A stretch of DNA of 64,000 nt from Bradyrhizobium viridifuturi (GCF_001238275.1 NZ_LGTB01000016.1:62001-126000), one strand, 5' to 3'. Numbered from the stretch's first letter, positions 26,870-36,043 are shown. The notes: a model not told the origin generated them from the sequence alone. Program-made: numbers and translations.

Positions 26870-28288
26870 TCAGGCGACCGACATGTTCAACGGCGGTGCA
26901 ACATCCGCCGGCAGCGGACTGACATAGGGCGTTCGGGTGGTCCGCTTCTTGAGATCGGCCTTGGCGGCCGCGATCAGCTCCGGCTCCATCAGCGCCTTGA
27001 CGCCGAGGCTGGCCATCGCCTTGGCGGCCTGGACCATCGCCTTGTGCGCGGCCGGCGTCTTGCCCTGTGCCACAACCTGCCAGGTGTGGAACGGCGTGCC
27101 GATTGCAACCGTCGGTGCATGGACCTGCACCGTCGGCACCACCCAGCTTACGTCGCCGACATCGGTCGAGCCGATCAGCGGATTGCGCTTGGCGTCGATC
27201 GGCACCAGGAAATCGGCCAGCGGCCGGTCGGTCGGGTCCATGCCGATCGCATAATAGACCGAGGCGATGTCCTTGTCGGTCAGGGTCGCGCGGATCTTGC
27301 CGGCGAAATCCTTGTCGGCATCGTCGAAATGCGGCGGGCCGAGATCTTCCATGATCCGGTGCAGCGTCTGTTCCAGGGGGGTGTTGGGCAGGATGTTGGA
27401 GACCGCGGAGATGATCTTCATCTCGACCTTGGTCTCGGTCATCAGGGCTGCGCCCTGCGCGATCTTGTGCACGCGCTCGACCAGTTCGTTCATGCCGGGC
27501 AGGTCGCGGGCGCGGATCGAATAGCGCACCCGGGCATGGGCCTGCACCACGTTCGGCGCGATGCCGCCGGTGTCGAGCAGCGCGTAATGCACGCGGGCAT
27601 CGCTCGGCATGTGCTCGCGCATGTAGTTGACGCCGACATTCATCAATTCCACCGCATCGAGCGCGCTGCGGCCGAGATGCGGCGAGGCTGCCGCATGCGA
27701 GGTGCGCCCGGTGAAGATGAAGTCGGCCCGGGTGTTGGCGAGCGACGGCGTCACCGCCACCTCCCAGAAGCTGTGCGGATGCCAGGTGATGGCGATGTCG
27801 GCGTCCTCGAACGCACCACAGCGCACCATGAAGGCCTTTGCGGCGCCGCCTTCCTCGGCGGGACAGCCGTAATAGCGTACCCGGCCCGGCACCTTGTTGG
27901 CGGCGAGCCAGTCCTTCACCGCGGTCGCGGCGAGCAATGCAGAGGAGCCGAGCAGATTGTGGCCGCAGCCATGGCCATGGCCGCCGGTCTCGACCGGACG
28001 ATGCTCGGCGATGCCGGCTTCCTGGCTGAGGCCGGGCAGGGCGTCATATTCGCCGAGGAAGGCGATCACGGGGCCGCCTTCACCCCATTCGCCCATCACG
28101 GCGGTTGGAATGTCGGCGAGGTTCTCGGTGATGCGGAAACCCTGGTGGCGCAGTTCGGCCAGATGTTCGGCGGAGGAGCGCGCCTCGGTGTAGCAGACCT
28201 CGGGCATTGCCCAGACCCGGTCGCTCAATTCGATGAAACGCGGCTTGATCGCGTCGACGCCGCGCCAAACATCACTACGGTTGTCCAT
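26870..28288 (-). CDS. M20-family amidohydrolase (AbgB-like)
   Basis: The 472-residue cytoplasmic metallo-amidohydrolase resembles AbgB and the M20D branch. Visible metal or catalytic segments are GGHGHGCGHN, PAEEGGAAK, the dimerisation-domain TGRTSHAAASPHLGRSALDA, and the late GSTDVGDVSWVVPT and GTPFHTW motifs. This group hydrolyses N-acyl amino acids, aminobenzoyl-glutamate or similar amides. It lies upstream of, and is co-oriented with, a peptide-type importer, so import followed by hydrolysis is plausible. The start at 28288 gives normal family length. Confidence 0.9.
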   Translation of the reverse strand: MDNRSDVWRGVDAIKPRFIELSDRVWAMPEVCYTEARSSAEHLAELRHQGFRITENLADIPTAVMGEWGEGGPVIAFLGEYDALPGLSQEAGIAEHRPVETGGHGHGCGHNLLGSSALLAATAVKDWLAANKVPGRVRYYGCPAEEGGAAKAFMVRCGAFEDADIAITWHPHSFWEVAVTPSLANTRADFIFTGRTSHAAASPHLGRSALDAVELMNVGVNYMREHMPSDARVHYALLDTGGIAPNVVQAHARVRYSIRARDLPGMNELVERVHKIAQGAALMTETKVEMKIISAVSNILPNTPLEQTLHRIMEDLGPPHFDDADKDFAGKIRATLTDKDIASVYYAIGMDPTDRPLADFLVPIDAKRNPLIGSTDVGDVSWVVPTVQVHAPTVAIGTPFHTWQVVAQGKTPAAHKAMVQAAKAMASLGVKALMEPELIAAAKADLKKRTTRTPYVSPLPADVAPPLNMSVA

Positions 28289-28528
28289 TTGCTCCGATCC
28301 TCAACTAAGGCAATCTGAAGCGCAAAACGCTAGCAGCTTGCGGCACCGCCGCCTAGCGCCTGCCGGCAGACCAGCATTTCCGAAACTCACGTCTTGGTGT
28401 GCAGGAACCCCCGTCGTCGGACCGAACGACTTCGAGAGCCCCGACCCGCGACCTCGCATGCGGATCGCCGCCTTGAGCGATCGGTCTGCCTTCCCCTATG
28501 ATGCGGCTCGCGAGAACGTGGTCCGACC

Positions 28529-29890
28529 ATGCATGATGCAATTCCGTCTCTGTTGCCGAGAAATTCGGGCCACCAGTTCGTGATCTATGCCGACGCCTGC
28601 TCGGGGGGCGCCGGCGCGCTGCACGAGCGGACCTTCGCATCGGTCAACGATGTGGTCCGCCGGCTGCATCCTGCGCCCGAATTCATTCTCTTCCCCGGTG
28701 ACGAGATCATCGGCCTCACCGCCGATGCCGAGGCGTTGCGCGCGCAATGGCGGCACTGGCTTGATACCGAAATGGGCTGGCTCGACCGCCGCGCGGTGCC
28801 GTTGTGGCACACGACCGGTAACCACACCACCTATGACGAGATGAGCGAGGCGGTGTTTCGCGAGGTGCTGAAGCTGCCGCACAACGGTCCGCCCGGTCAG
28901 GAAGGCCTGTCCTATTGGGTCCGCCGCGACGACCTGCTGATGGTGTTCGTGCACACGCTGTGGAGCGGACTCGGCGGCGAGGGGCACGTCGAGACCGACT
29001 GGCTGGGCGCGGTCCTCGAACAGCACAAGGACGCAACATACAAGCTGGTGCTGGGTCATCATCCGGTCTACCCCATCAATGGCTTCAGCGGCAGCTATCA
29101 GCGCGAGATCGGCCACGAATACAGCGCGCGCTTCTGGGATATCCTGGTCCGCGCCGGCGTGACCGCCTATGTCTGCAGCCACATCCTTGCATTCGACGTC
29201 CAGGTCCATCGCGGGGTGCTGCAGATCTGCACAGCGGGCGCAGGCACCGCGCACCGGATGCCCGAGGGCGTCGAGTATCTGCATTGCGTGCAGGCCGCGC
29301 TCGATCAGCGCGGTCTCCGCTATCAGGTGCTCGACACCGAAGGCGCCATCCGCGAGCAGCTCGCATGGCCGCTGCCGTCTTTCGAGCAGGCGGCGTGGTT
29401 GCCATTGCCGCACGGGATCAGCCCTGCGCCATTGTCCGGGACACCGGCGCCGGCGACGGTCGTCGCCCTGAGATTGTCAGGCCGCACCGCCGCCGGAGTA
29501 GCGGCGCCGCAAACGCTGCTCTGCACGCCGGTGCCTGACATGATCGCGCCGCTCTGGCTCGGCCTGCGCGGACCGAACCAGACGCTCACGCTGATCCTCG
29601 GGCGCGAGCAGGGGCGCAGTCCGCACTATTGGGTCGGGCCGGATGTCGGCGATGAGCGGGATTTTGACCTCGACATCGCCTTCTATCCGGACATGGGACC
29701 CGGCGGCGTGCTGTGGCGACGCCGCAGTGACATCAGTTGGACGTCGTTCGCGGCGATATCGGCGACGGGGCTCGAGCGGTTGTCGTGGCCCGCGCTCTGG
29801 AGCGTCGGCTGCGGGCAGCATGGACCGGACGACCGGCGCTATGCCGGACAGCGGCTCGAGATCGCTGCGACCGTTCTCGCGGCGTCATGA
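28529..29890 (+). CDS. Calcineurin-like metallophosphoesterase, function unknown
   Basis: The 453-residue protein has the ordered motifs of a calcineurin-like phosphoesterase: an N-terminal Asp in YADACSG (where DxH is usual), PGDEI, TGNHTTYDE, LGHHPVY, and CSHILAFD in place of the final GHxH. The last 150 residues form a second domain, probably beta-rich, with no recognised motif. No signal peptide is seen. It stands alone on the plus strand between divergent neighbours. The substitutions at the first and last metal motifs make its substrate, or even activity, uncertain. Confidence 0.72.
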   Translation: MHDAIPSLLPRNSGHQFVIYADACSGGAGALHERTFASVNDVVRRLHPAPEFILFPGDEIIGLTADAEALRAQWRHWLDTEMGWLDRRAVPLWHTTGNHTTYDEMSEAVFREVLKLPHNGPPGQEGLSYWVRRDDLLMVFVHTLWSGLGGEGHVETDWLGAVLEQHKDATYKLVLGHHPVYPINGFSGSYQREIGHEYSARFWDILVRAGVTAYVCSHILAFDVQVHRGVLQICTAGAGTAHRMPEGVEYLHCVQAALDQRGLRYQVLDTEGAIREQLAWPLPSFEQAAWLPLPHGISPAPLSGTPAPATVVALRLSGRTAAGVAAPQTLLCTPVPDMIAPLWLGLRGPNQTLTLILGREQGRSPHYWVGPDVGDERDFDLDIAFYPDMGPGGVLWRRRSDISWTSFAAISATGLERLSWPALWSVGCGQHGPDDRRYAGQRLEIAATVLAAS

Positions 29891-29956
29891 TGCTTTGAGC
29901 CGGAGACCAAGCCTTTAGGGCAAACCTTGGGCAAGGTCGGCGGCGAAGCGGCTGGC

Positions 29957-30169
29957 CTAGTCAGGCTTCTTCGGCTTGCTTCTTTCCACACCCTTTAATT
30001 CGCGATCGATCAGCGTGCAGACCCGGCGCTGCGCCAGCAGGTCGAGCCGCGCGCGCGTGGTGCCGCGCTTGATCTTGCCGTTGATTTCGAATGACCAGCT
30101 CCAAAGGTCGGGTTCGATGTTGGTGAGCGTATATTGAATGTCCCGGTGACGATCGATCAGCTTCTTCAT
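29957..30169 (-). CDS. Small protein of unknown function (70 residues)
   Basis: The frame encodes MKKLIDRHRDIQYTLTNIEPDLWSWSFEINGKIKRG and ends in a Lys/Pro-rich tail. The pattern of aromatic residues alternating with charge looks like a genuine compact beta-containing domain, unlike the Arg-rich shadow frames nearby. GAAGAAAC precedes the ATG. No function can be assigned. Confidence 0.6.
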   Translation of the reverse strand: MKKLIDRHRDIQYTLTNIEPDLWSWSFEINGKIKRGTTRARLDLLAQRRVCTLIDRELKGVERSKPKKPD

Positions 30170-30321
30170 GCCGTTTCTTCTTGTTGGCTGAAGAGTGCAT
30201 AGCGAGATCGAGAGGGTGTCTGTATCCGGACGATTACTTACGCATTTGGTCTAGACGTCCGCGTGGCGGAATTTTCGCAATTACTGATTTGGCCGCATGT
30301 GCGCCGCGGAACACGTTCAGT

Positions 30322-30432
30322 GTCGTCCCTGCGAAAGCAGGGACCCATAACCACCGATGTTCATTGCTGCGCATCGCTGGAACGACGCGTCAACTGCCGC
30401 GGAGTATGGGTCCCCGCTTTCGCAGGGACGAC
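30322..30432. repeat. Dispersed-type palindromic repeat, 28-base arms
   Basis: A 28-base arm beginning GTCGTCCCTGCGAAAGCAGG at 30322 is matched, with one mismatch, by an inverted arm ending at 30432 (TTTCGCAGGGACGAC). The loop is about 55 bases. Each arm also contains its own small hairpin (CCCTGC-GAAA-GCAGGG). This is the largest feature in the 316-base gap between the small protein and the LuxR-like gene; no gene was seen there. Confidence 0.8.
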
Positions 30433-30485
30433 GTTTGGAGAGATCTTCATTCTCTCCAGTTATGGAGAAGGTCTCCGCCCAGCCA

Positions 30486-30856
30486 TCACAAATTGATCAC
30501 GCCGCGTCGTGCGGCATGTGCGACGGCGTCGGTGCGGCCGGTGGCGTCGAGCTTGTCGAGCAGGGAGCGACGTGGAATTTTGCGGTGTGGACGGAAATTC
30601 CAAGCCGCTGGGCGATCACCTTGTTGGATGCGCCTTCGGCCAGCAGCGCCAGCACGTCGAGCTCGCGCGGCGTCAGCTCGAAGTCGCCGCCGGCGGCCTC
30701 GCGGTTACGTGCGACGATCGCCGCCGCCGCCTGCTCGCCGGGCGCGGCCAGCCGCAGGCCGGCGACGCTGCCGAGCAATGTCGCCAGCCGGTCGGCGAGG
30801 ACGGGGTCGTCGATCTCGAGCGCAATGACGATGTCGGCGGCAGGTTCACTGCTCAC
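30486..30856 (-). pseudogene. Mini LuxR-type transcriptional regulator with a one-base frameshift
   Basis: The protein carries a short N-terminal segment (IVIALEIDDPVLADRLATLLG) like the stub of a receiver domain without a clear phospho-acceptor. A full LuxR helix-turn-helix follows: FELTPRELDVLALLAEGASNKVIAQRLGISVHTAKFHV. After FHVA the written frame becomes CSTSSTPPAAP and ends at 30497. One frame over reads the expected LLDKLDATGRTDAVAHAARRGVINL to a stop at 30486-30488. One extra base near 30565-30571 restores 123 residues. It overlaps the HtrA-like gene by 4 bases (ATGA) and is its downstream partner. Confidence 0.82.
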
Positions 30857-31719
30857 GTCTCGGGCCTCTCTCCGACTGTGACCTTGAATGTCATCGGCTC
30901 GCCGCCGCGATGCACGGTCAGCTCGACGATGCTGCCGACGCTCTGCGGCCCGAGGCCGCGCGACAGCGCGCGCACGCCCGACAGTTTCTCACCGTTGACG
31001 GCAATGATCACGTCGCCCTGGCGGATGCCGGCGGCGGCGGATGGGCCCGCCTTGTCGACATTCATCACCATCGCGCCGAGGCCGTCGTCGAGACGGACCG
31101 GCTGCAAGCCGACGCCGAGATACCCGCGCGCGATGCGGCCGCTCTTCTCGAGCTGGCCTGCGACCCGCTCGATGGTCGCGGCCGGAATCGTCAGCACGCG
31201 GCGCGGGCCGAGCACGGCCATGCCGAACGGCACACCGGCGGCATTCAGCGCCAGCCCGCCCTGCTGGCTGTGCCGCAGCCGGACGTCGAGCTCGATCCGC
31301 GCGTCGATCTCGCCGCCGCGCAGGCTGCGCCACGCGGCGCCTGACCGCGACACCATGCCGAGCCGCGCGACCGCCGCGCCGCGGTCGGCCGCGACGAGCA
31401 CCGCGAGCGATCCGAGCGCGGGGACATCGGTCGACAGCTTGATCGGCGCGACGTCGCCATCGACGCGCAGCAGGGCGATGTCGGTGGTGTGGTCGCGTCC
31501 GGCGACGGCGGCTTGCCTGCGGCTGCCGTCGGCGAACTGGATCTCGATCTCGCCCTCGTCGGCCAGCGCTTCGTCGGCGGTGACGATCAGGCCGGCCTTC
31601 CAGACAAAGCCCGAGGCGCGCGCGCGATGCGAATGCACGGAGACGACCGACGGCGCAGCGCGCGCAATGGTCTCCGACAGGGCTGACGACAGCGAGGCAA
31701 GGATGTTCGGTTCGGTCAT
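30853..31719 (-). CDS. HtrA/DegP-like protein with PDZ domain, catalytic His and Ser missing
   Basis: This 288-residue protein has the S1C trypsin-like fold pattern followed by a C-terminal PDZ domain (GYLGVGLQPV, KAGPSAAAGIRQGDVIIAVNGEKL). The catalytic sites are altered. The usual VTNxHVV is VTADEAL at 46-52, so His becomes Glu50. The Asp is kept at D80 (TTDIALLRV). The usual GNSGGPL is SQQGGLAL, so Ser becomes Gln153. No signal peptide is visible, so it is probably cytoplasmic. GGAG six bases upstream supports the start at 31719 rather than 31731. It overlaps the LuxR-like gene and may be a sensor or scaffold rather than a protease. Confidence 0.82.
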   Translation of the reverse strand: MTEPNILASLSSALSETIARAAPSVVSVHSHRARASGFVWKAGLIVTADEALADEGEIEIQFADGSRRQAAVAGRDHTTDIALLRVDGDVAPIKLSTDVPALGSLAVLVAADRGAAVARLGMVSRSGAAWRSLRGGEIDARIELDVRLRHSQQGGLALNAAGVPFGMAVLGPRRVLTIPAATIERVAGQLEKSGRIARGYLGVGLQPVRLDDGLGAMVMNVDKAGPSAAAGIRQGDVIIAVNGEKLSGVRALSRGLGPQSVGSIVELTVHRGGEPMTFKVTVGERPET

Positions 31720-31816
31720 GGGAAACTCCATTGGCTTCCCGCAATCTGGTATGTTGCGGCCGGCAGCGAAACTGGCCGGATGGGCAGGGCAGGGACGCCT
31801 CGCCCGGAACCACCGC

Positions 31817-33001
31817 TCAGCTCGGCCGCTGCAGGGTCGCCTTCGGGCTCTCGCCGAACTTCGCGCGGTAGGCGCTCGCCATCCGGCTCAGATGGGTAAA
31901 GCCGAGGTCGAATGCAATGTCGACGATGCGTTCGCCCGGCCGCGCCGTCTTGAGACGGGCGTTGAGATGGGCGAGGCGGATGTCGAGCAGCATCTCGGAG
32001 ACGGTGGTGCCGAAGTGGCGGCGGAAGCCGAGTTGCAGCGCGCGCACGCCGGTGCCGGCAATCTCCGCCAGTTCGGCGAGATCCAGCGGCTCGGTCGCGC
32101 GCGTCTCCAGATACGCCCGCACGCGCTTCAGTGCCGCCGGCTGCGCCTCGGTGCGGCCGTTGAAGACATCGATCGCCGCGCTCAGGCTATTGCGCTGGCC
32201 GTTGAGCAGGATGTTGAGCAACTGCTCGCGCCAATCGGCCGCCGCGACCGCGGACAGGGATTTGCGCGGCCCGAGTTGCTCGGCGGTCGTCACGAGCTGC
32301 TCGATCCTGGCCGAGAGCGTCTGTCCGAGCGGCCCGCTCAATTCGACCGCCGGATCGAACTCGACCGGCCGCACCGGCACGCCGCCAAGCGCCGCGGCGC
32401 GATGCTCCACCAGCTTGCGGTCGAGCAGCACGATGAGCTGGGCGCAGTCGCCGCGCCAGGTCATCTCGGTCGGAATGGTCGGCGACAGCAGCGAAGCACA
32501 GTGTTGTGGCCCGGTGCTGAGCTCGCGCGCGGCGGTCCGCACCGTGGCCGAGCCGGACAGCGGCATCTGCAGCAGGAAGAAGCGGTCGAGGCAGCCCGGA
32601 TTGATCGCGACCGATCCGCCATAGGCGACATAGTTGACCGAGAACCCGTCGAACCCGGCGCAATTGTGATGCGCGGAGAAATCGCGCTCGGAATGATCGA
32701 CCGGCGTCAGATCGTGCGGACAGAAGATGCGGCCGATCGCTTCGGCCGCGTCGTCGACGCGGGCCGTCGCCACGCGCGCGAAATCCTTCAGCCTTGCCCT
32801 CGCAGGATTTGCCCTTGCCGAAACCTCGTCGCCAACAGCTGTCACGCCGGCCGTCCGGAGTTGTTTGAGGTCTAAAATATCGTGCAGCCTAGTCCATTCG
32901 CCGGCAAAGGGGAACGCCGTTTCGTCGCGCAACCTGCCCGATCTGAGCGCAGGCGATGCGGCGGCATTGGGCAGACGCGACCCGGCTCCATGCTCCCGCA
33001 A
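31817..33001 (-). CDS. AraC-family transcriptional regulator
   Basis: The regulator has an N-terminal AraC-binding-like domain (from about residue 90, IFCPHDLTPVDHSERDFSAHHN) and a C-terminal double helix-turn-helix: EPLDLAELAEIAGTGVRALQLGFRRHFGTT then RIVDIAFDLGFTHLSRMASAYRAKFGESP. The 394-residue reading from 33001 is longer than usual and the first 60-70 residues look unconserved, so the real start may be an internal GTG or TTG. It is divergent from the cupin-monooxygenase-hydrolase genes and is a likely regulator of them. Confidence 0.85.
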   Translation of the reverse strand: MREHGAGSRLPNAAASPALRSGRLRDETAFPFAGEWTRLHDILDLKQLRTAGVTAVGDEVSARANPARARLKDFARVATARVDDAAEAIGRIFCPHDLTPVDHSERDFSAHHNCAGFDGFSVNYVAYGGSVAINPGCLDRFFLLQMPLSGSATVRTAARELSTGPQHCASLLSPTIPTEMTWRGDCAQLIVLLDRKLVEHRAAALGGVPVRPVEFDPAVELSGPLGQTLSARIEQLVTTAEQLGPRKSLSAVAAADWREQLLNILLNGQRNSLSAAIDVFNGRTEAQPAALKRVRAYLETRATEPLDLAELAEIAGTGVRALQLGFRRHFGTTVSEMLLDIRLAHLNARLKTARPGERIVDIAFDLGFTHLSRMASAYRAKFGESPKATLQRPS

Positions 33002-33107
33002 TGCAGCATGATCGTATCAGGTGCGGATTCGTTTATCGGCTAGACAGCCCCACCGGCTGGCGACAGGCTCCGTGTCCGCAATGCACATCAAAACTGGAGA
33101 GGCTGAC

Positions 33108-33557
33108 ATGGGCACGCTCGAGAAAGGCATTACCCGATCCGGCACCGGCTACGGCGGCAAGACCTGGAATATCCTCGGCCAGGTCTACTACCCGAAGGCG
33201 GTGACCGATTCGACCTTCGCGTTCGAGACCAACAGCGATCCCGGCCAGTTCGTGCCGGTGCACATCCATCCGACCCAGGACGAGTTCATCCTGGTGCAGG
33301 AGGGCGTGCTCGACCTCAAGCTCGACGGCGTCTGGGTGCAGGCCAAGGCCGGCGACCTCGTGCGCATGCCGCGCGGCATTCCGCACGGCTATTTCAACAA
33401 GTCGGACAAGCCGGCGCGGGCGCTGTTCTGGGTGTCGCCGATGCAGAAGCTCGAGGCGCTGTTCGAGAAGCTGCACAATCTGCAGGACCCCGTCGAGGTG
33501 GTGCGTATTTCCGCCGAGCACGAGGTGGACTTCCTGCCGCCGGAAGCCAACGACTAG
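33108..33557 (+). CDS. Small single-domain cupin protein
   Basis: The 149-residue protein is one cupin barrel. Motif 1 is VPVHIHPTQDEFILVQEGVLDL, supplying two His and a Glu as metal ligands. Motif 2 is GDLVRMPRGIPHGYFN with the third His. Such proteins include small dioxygenases, isomerases and non-enzymatic sensors. The start at 33108 (MGTLEKGITRSG) has GGAGAGG about 7 bases upstream; earlier Mets lack one. It is followed by the flavin monooxygenase gene about 120 bases on, so it probably belongs to the same pathway. The reaction is unknown. Confidence 0.85.
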   Translation: MGTLEKGITRSGTGYGGKTWNILGQVYYPKAVTDSTFAFETNSDPGQFVPVHIHPTQDEFILVQEGVLDLKLDGVWVQAKAGDLVRMPRGIPHGYFNKSDKPARALFWVSPMQKLEALFEKLHNLQDPVEVVRISAEHEVDFLPPEAND

Positions 33558-33675
33558 GCCGGCTGCCAAACAGACGACGCACACGAGGCGGCAATCGCCG
33601 GAGCTGACTCCGGCGATGACGGGGATGTGCGCGCCGACGAAATTTGCATCTGTTCATTCATCTGGGAGCGGTTTC

Positions 33676-35169
33676 ATGGTCAAGCAGAAGCATGTGTGCG
33701 TCATCGGCGCCGGCATTTCCGGGCTCGCCGCCGGCAAGGCCTTCGCCGGACGCGGCCACCGGGTGACCATCATCGAGCGCAGCGGCGATCTCGGCGGGGT
33801 CTGGGAGCCGGCGCGCTCCTATCCCGACGTGCAGACCCAGAGCCCGAAGGAGCTCTATCGCTACACCGACAAGGCGATGCCGGAGTCCTACCCGGAATGG
33901 CCGAAGGGGCCGCAGGTCCATGCTTATCTGCGCGATTATGCCCGCAGCCATGGGCTCGACGGCGCAATGCGGTTCAACACCAGGGTCGAGGGCATGAAGC
34001 GCCGCGCCGACGGCAAGCCGGGCTGGACGCTCGCGCTGCGCTCGAGCGACGGCGCCACCGGACATGAGGATTTCGACTTCGTCGCGGTCTGCACCGGGCA
34101 ATTCAACGAGCCGCAGTCGCTGCCGCTGCCCGGCGAGGACGGCTTCAAGGCGCAGGGCGGCAAGATCCTGCATTCGTCGCAATACGGCGATCCCGGTCTT
34201 GCCAAGGGCCGCAAGGTGGTCGTGCTCGGCGGCTCCAAATCGGCGACTGACATCGCGGTGAACGCGGTCAATTCCGGCGCCAGCGAAGTCACCATCGTGT
34301 TTCGCGAGCCGGTCTGGCGGATCCCCTATTTCGTCGGCGGCCTCGTCAACTTCAAACGCATCCTCTACATCCGCGCCCAGGAGCAGATGTTCGCGAGTTG
34401 GGGCATCGGGCCGATGGCGCGGCTCGCGCATGTCGTGGCCAAGCCGTTCGTCTGGGCGAACTGGCGCGGGCTCGAGAGCATGCTGAAGATGCAGCTCAAG
34501 CTGAAGCAGTGTGGCATGGTGCCGAAGGAGCGCATCGAGGACGGCGTCAACTGCTCGGTGCCGATCGCAACCCCCGGCTTCTACCCGATGGTCGCCGATG
34601 GCCGGATCAAGGCGGTGCTGGGTACCTTCGATCATTATGACGGCAAGACCATCGTGATGAGCGGCGGCCAGCGTGTCGCGGCCGATGTCGCCGTGCTCGC
34701 GATCGGCTACAAGCTCGGTGTGCCGTTCCTGCCCGAGGAGTATCAGAAGAAGCTGGTCGAGCCCGACGGTCAGTACCGGCTCTACCGGCTGATCGCCAAT
34801 CCCGATCTGCCGGACATGGGCTTCGTCGGCTTCAATTCGAGCTTCTGCACCGTGCTGTGCGCCGATCTCGCCGCGAACTGGCTGGTGCGCTATGCCGACG
34901 GGCAGCTCGCGCGGCAGCCGAGCGCGGCCGAGATGCACGACAACATCGCGATGATGCTGAACTTCAAGCGCGTGGAGCGTCCGGCCGCGGGCGTCTATGG
35001 CGGGCTGTGCGTCGCGCCCTACCACTTCAAGCATTTCGACGAGCTGCTCGCGGACATCGGCACCAAGGCCTCGCGCCGCAACCCGCTCGTCGAAAAGTTC
35101 ACGCCGCCGGACGCGGACGCCTATGCCCGCTTCCTGGCGACCGCGCCTGTGTATACGGCAGCCGCCTAA
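33676..35169 (+). CDS. Flavin-containing monooxygenase (FMO/Baeyer-Villiger type)
   Basis: The 497-residue enzyme uses FAD and NADPH to insert one oxygen atom into a substrate. The FAD Rossmann motif is GAGISG near residue 12. The FMO-type identifying stretch reads KILHSSQYGDP. The second nucleotide motif GGSKSATD binds NADPH. A later IGYKLGVPFLPEE segment matches the conserved ATG/IGY region of FMOs. Its stop overlaps that of the convergent alpha/beta hydrolase gene by 4 bases. A ketone-to-ester oxidation followed by ester hydrolysis would fit the pair, but N- or S-oxidation cannot be excluded. The start at 33676 has GGGAG upstream. Confidence 0.87.
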   Translation: MVKQKHVCVIGAGISGLAAGKAFAGRGHRVTIIERSGDLGGVWEPARSYPDVQTQSPKELYRYTDKAMPESYPEWPKGPQVHAYLRDYARSHGLDGAMRFNTRVEGMKRRADGKPGWTLALRSSDGATGHEDFDFVAVCTGQFNEPQSLPLPGEDGFKAQGGKILHSSQYGDPGLAKGRKVVVLGGSKSATDIAVNAVNSGASEVTIVFREPVWRIPYFVGGLVNFKRILYIRAQEQMFASWGIGPMARLAHVVAKPFVWANWRGLESMLKMQLKLKQCGMVPKERIEDGVNCSVPIATPGFYPMVADGRIKAVLGTFDHYDGKTIVMSGGQRVAADVAVLAIGYKLGVPFLPEEYQKKLVEPDGQYRLYRLIANPDLPDMGFVGFNSSFCTVLCADLAANWLVRYADGQLARQPSAAEMHDNIAMMLNFKRVERPAAGVYGGLCVAPYHFKHFDELLADIGTKASRRNPLVEKFTPPDADAYARFLATAPVYTAAA

Positions 35170-35891
35170 TCGCGGCCGGCGTCGAGGAAGGCTTGCGCCA
35201 GGCGCTCGGGATTGGAGAAGCACAGCTCGTGGCTGCCTGGCACCTGGACCAGGCGGAACAGCCCGAGCTTCTCCGACAGCCGCGGATGCCAAGGTAGGCT
35301 GTGCGGCATCGCGGTGTCCTCGGTGCAGTTGACGTAGGATTTCGCGATCGGCATCTCGGCCGGATTGGTCCGCAGCACGATCTTGTCCTCGAAGGTCTTC
35401 AGCGGGTGCGGGTTGAGCTTGTCGTAGGCGCGCTGCGCGGTCTCGAGGTCGGCGTCGTTGATGAACGCCTCGCGCCAGATCGGGAACGGCAGCACCACCG
35501 AGCCGTCGCCGCGCTCGGCATGGATGGCGTCGAACAGGCCGCGATAGTGCGGCGGCACCATGTCGTTGAGGCACTCGCCATTGTTCGGCACGAAGGCGTT
35601 CCAATACACCAGCCGGCGGATGCGACTGGCGGCGGCGTCGGCGACGCCCGTGATCACCATGCCGCCATAGCTGTGGCCGACCAGCACGACGTCCTTGAGG
35701 TCGTGCTCGGCGAGATAATCCACGATCGACTGGATCGCCTCGGGGAGGCCGGAGTCCTTCCTGTCGCCGGGGCGGTTACCCCTGATGGTCGGGGTGTGGA
35801 CGACATGGCCGGCCTTGCGGATGGCCGCCGCAACCGGTTCGAATTCGGCGCCGGTATGCCAGGCGCCATGGACGAGAACATAGGTCGACAT
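35166..35891 (-). CDS. Alpha/beta-fold hydrolase (esterase-like)
   Basis: The 241-residue enzyme begins VLVHGAWHTG, the oxyanion region. Its nucleophile elbow is GHSYGG, and its catalytic His is in VPGSHELCFSNPERLA near the C-terminus, a pattern of the salicylate-esterase/hydroxynitrile-lyase-like family. It is convergent and end-overlapping with the monooxygenase gene, yet transcribed the other way. Ester hydrolysis is the most likely reaction, perhaps on the product of the neighbouring monooxygenase. Confidence 0.86.
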   Translation of the reverse strand: MSTYVLVHGAWHTGAEFEPVAAAIRKAGHVVHTPTIRGNRPGDRKDSGLPEAIQSIVDYLAEHDLKDVVLVGHSYGGMVITGVADAAASRIRRLVYWNAFVPNNGECLNDMVPPHYRGLFDAIHAERGDGSVVLPFPIWREAFINDADLETAQRAYDKLNPHPLKTFEDKIVLRTNPAEMPIAKSYVNCTEDTAMPHSLPWHPRLSEKLGLFRLVQVPGSHELCFSNPERLAQAFLDAGRD

Positions 35892-36043
35892 GTTGTACCT
35901 CCCTGCATGCTTTGGTCAGATCGGTTGCGGCGTCCGGGACGGCCCGGGTACGCGCAAGCTCAAGCGCTTCCTGATCGATATTGACCTGGACCCGCGGAAC
36001 GCGCTTGGCTGTAACCGAACCGGATTGGGCTCGGAGTGAACTG

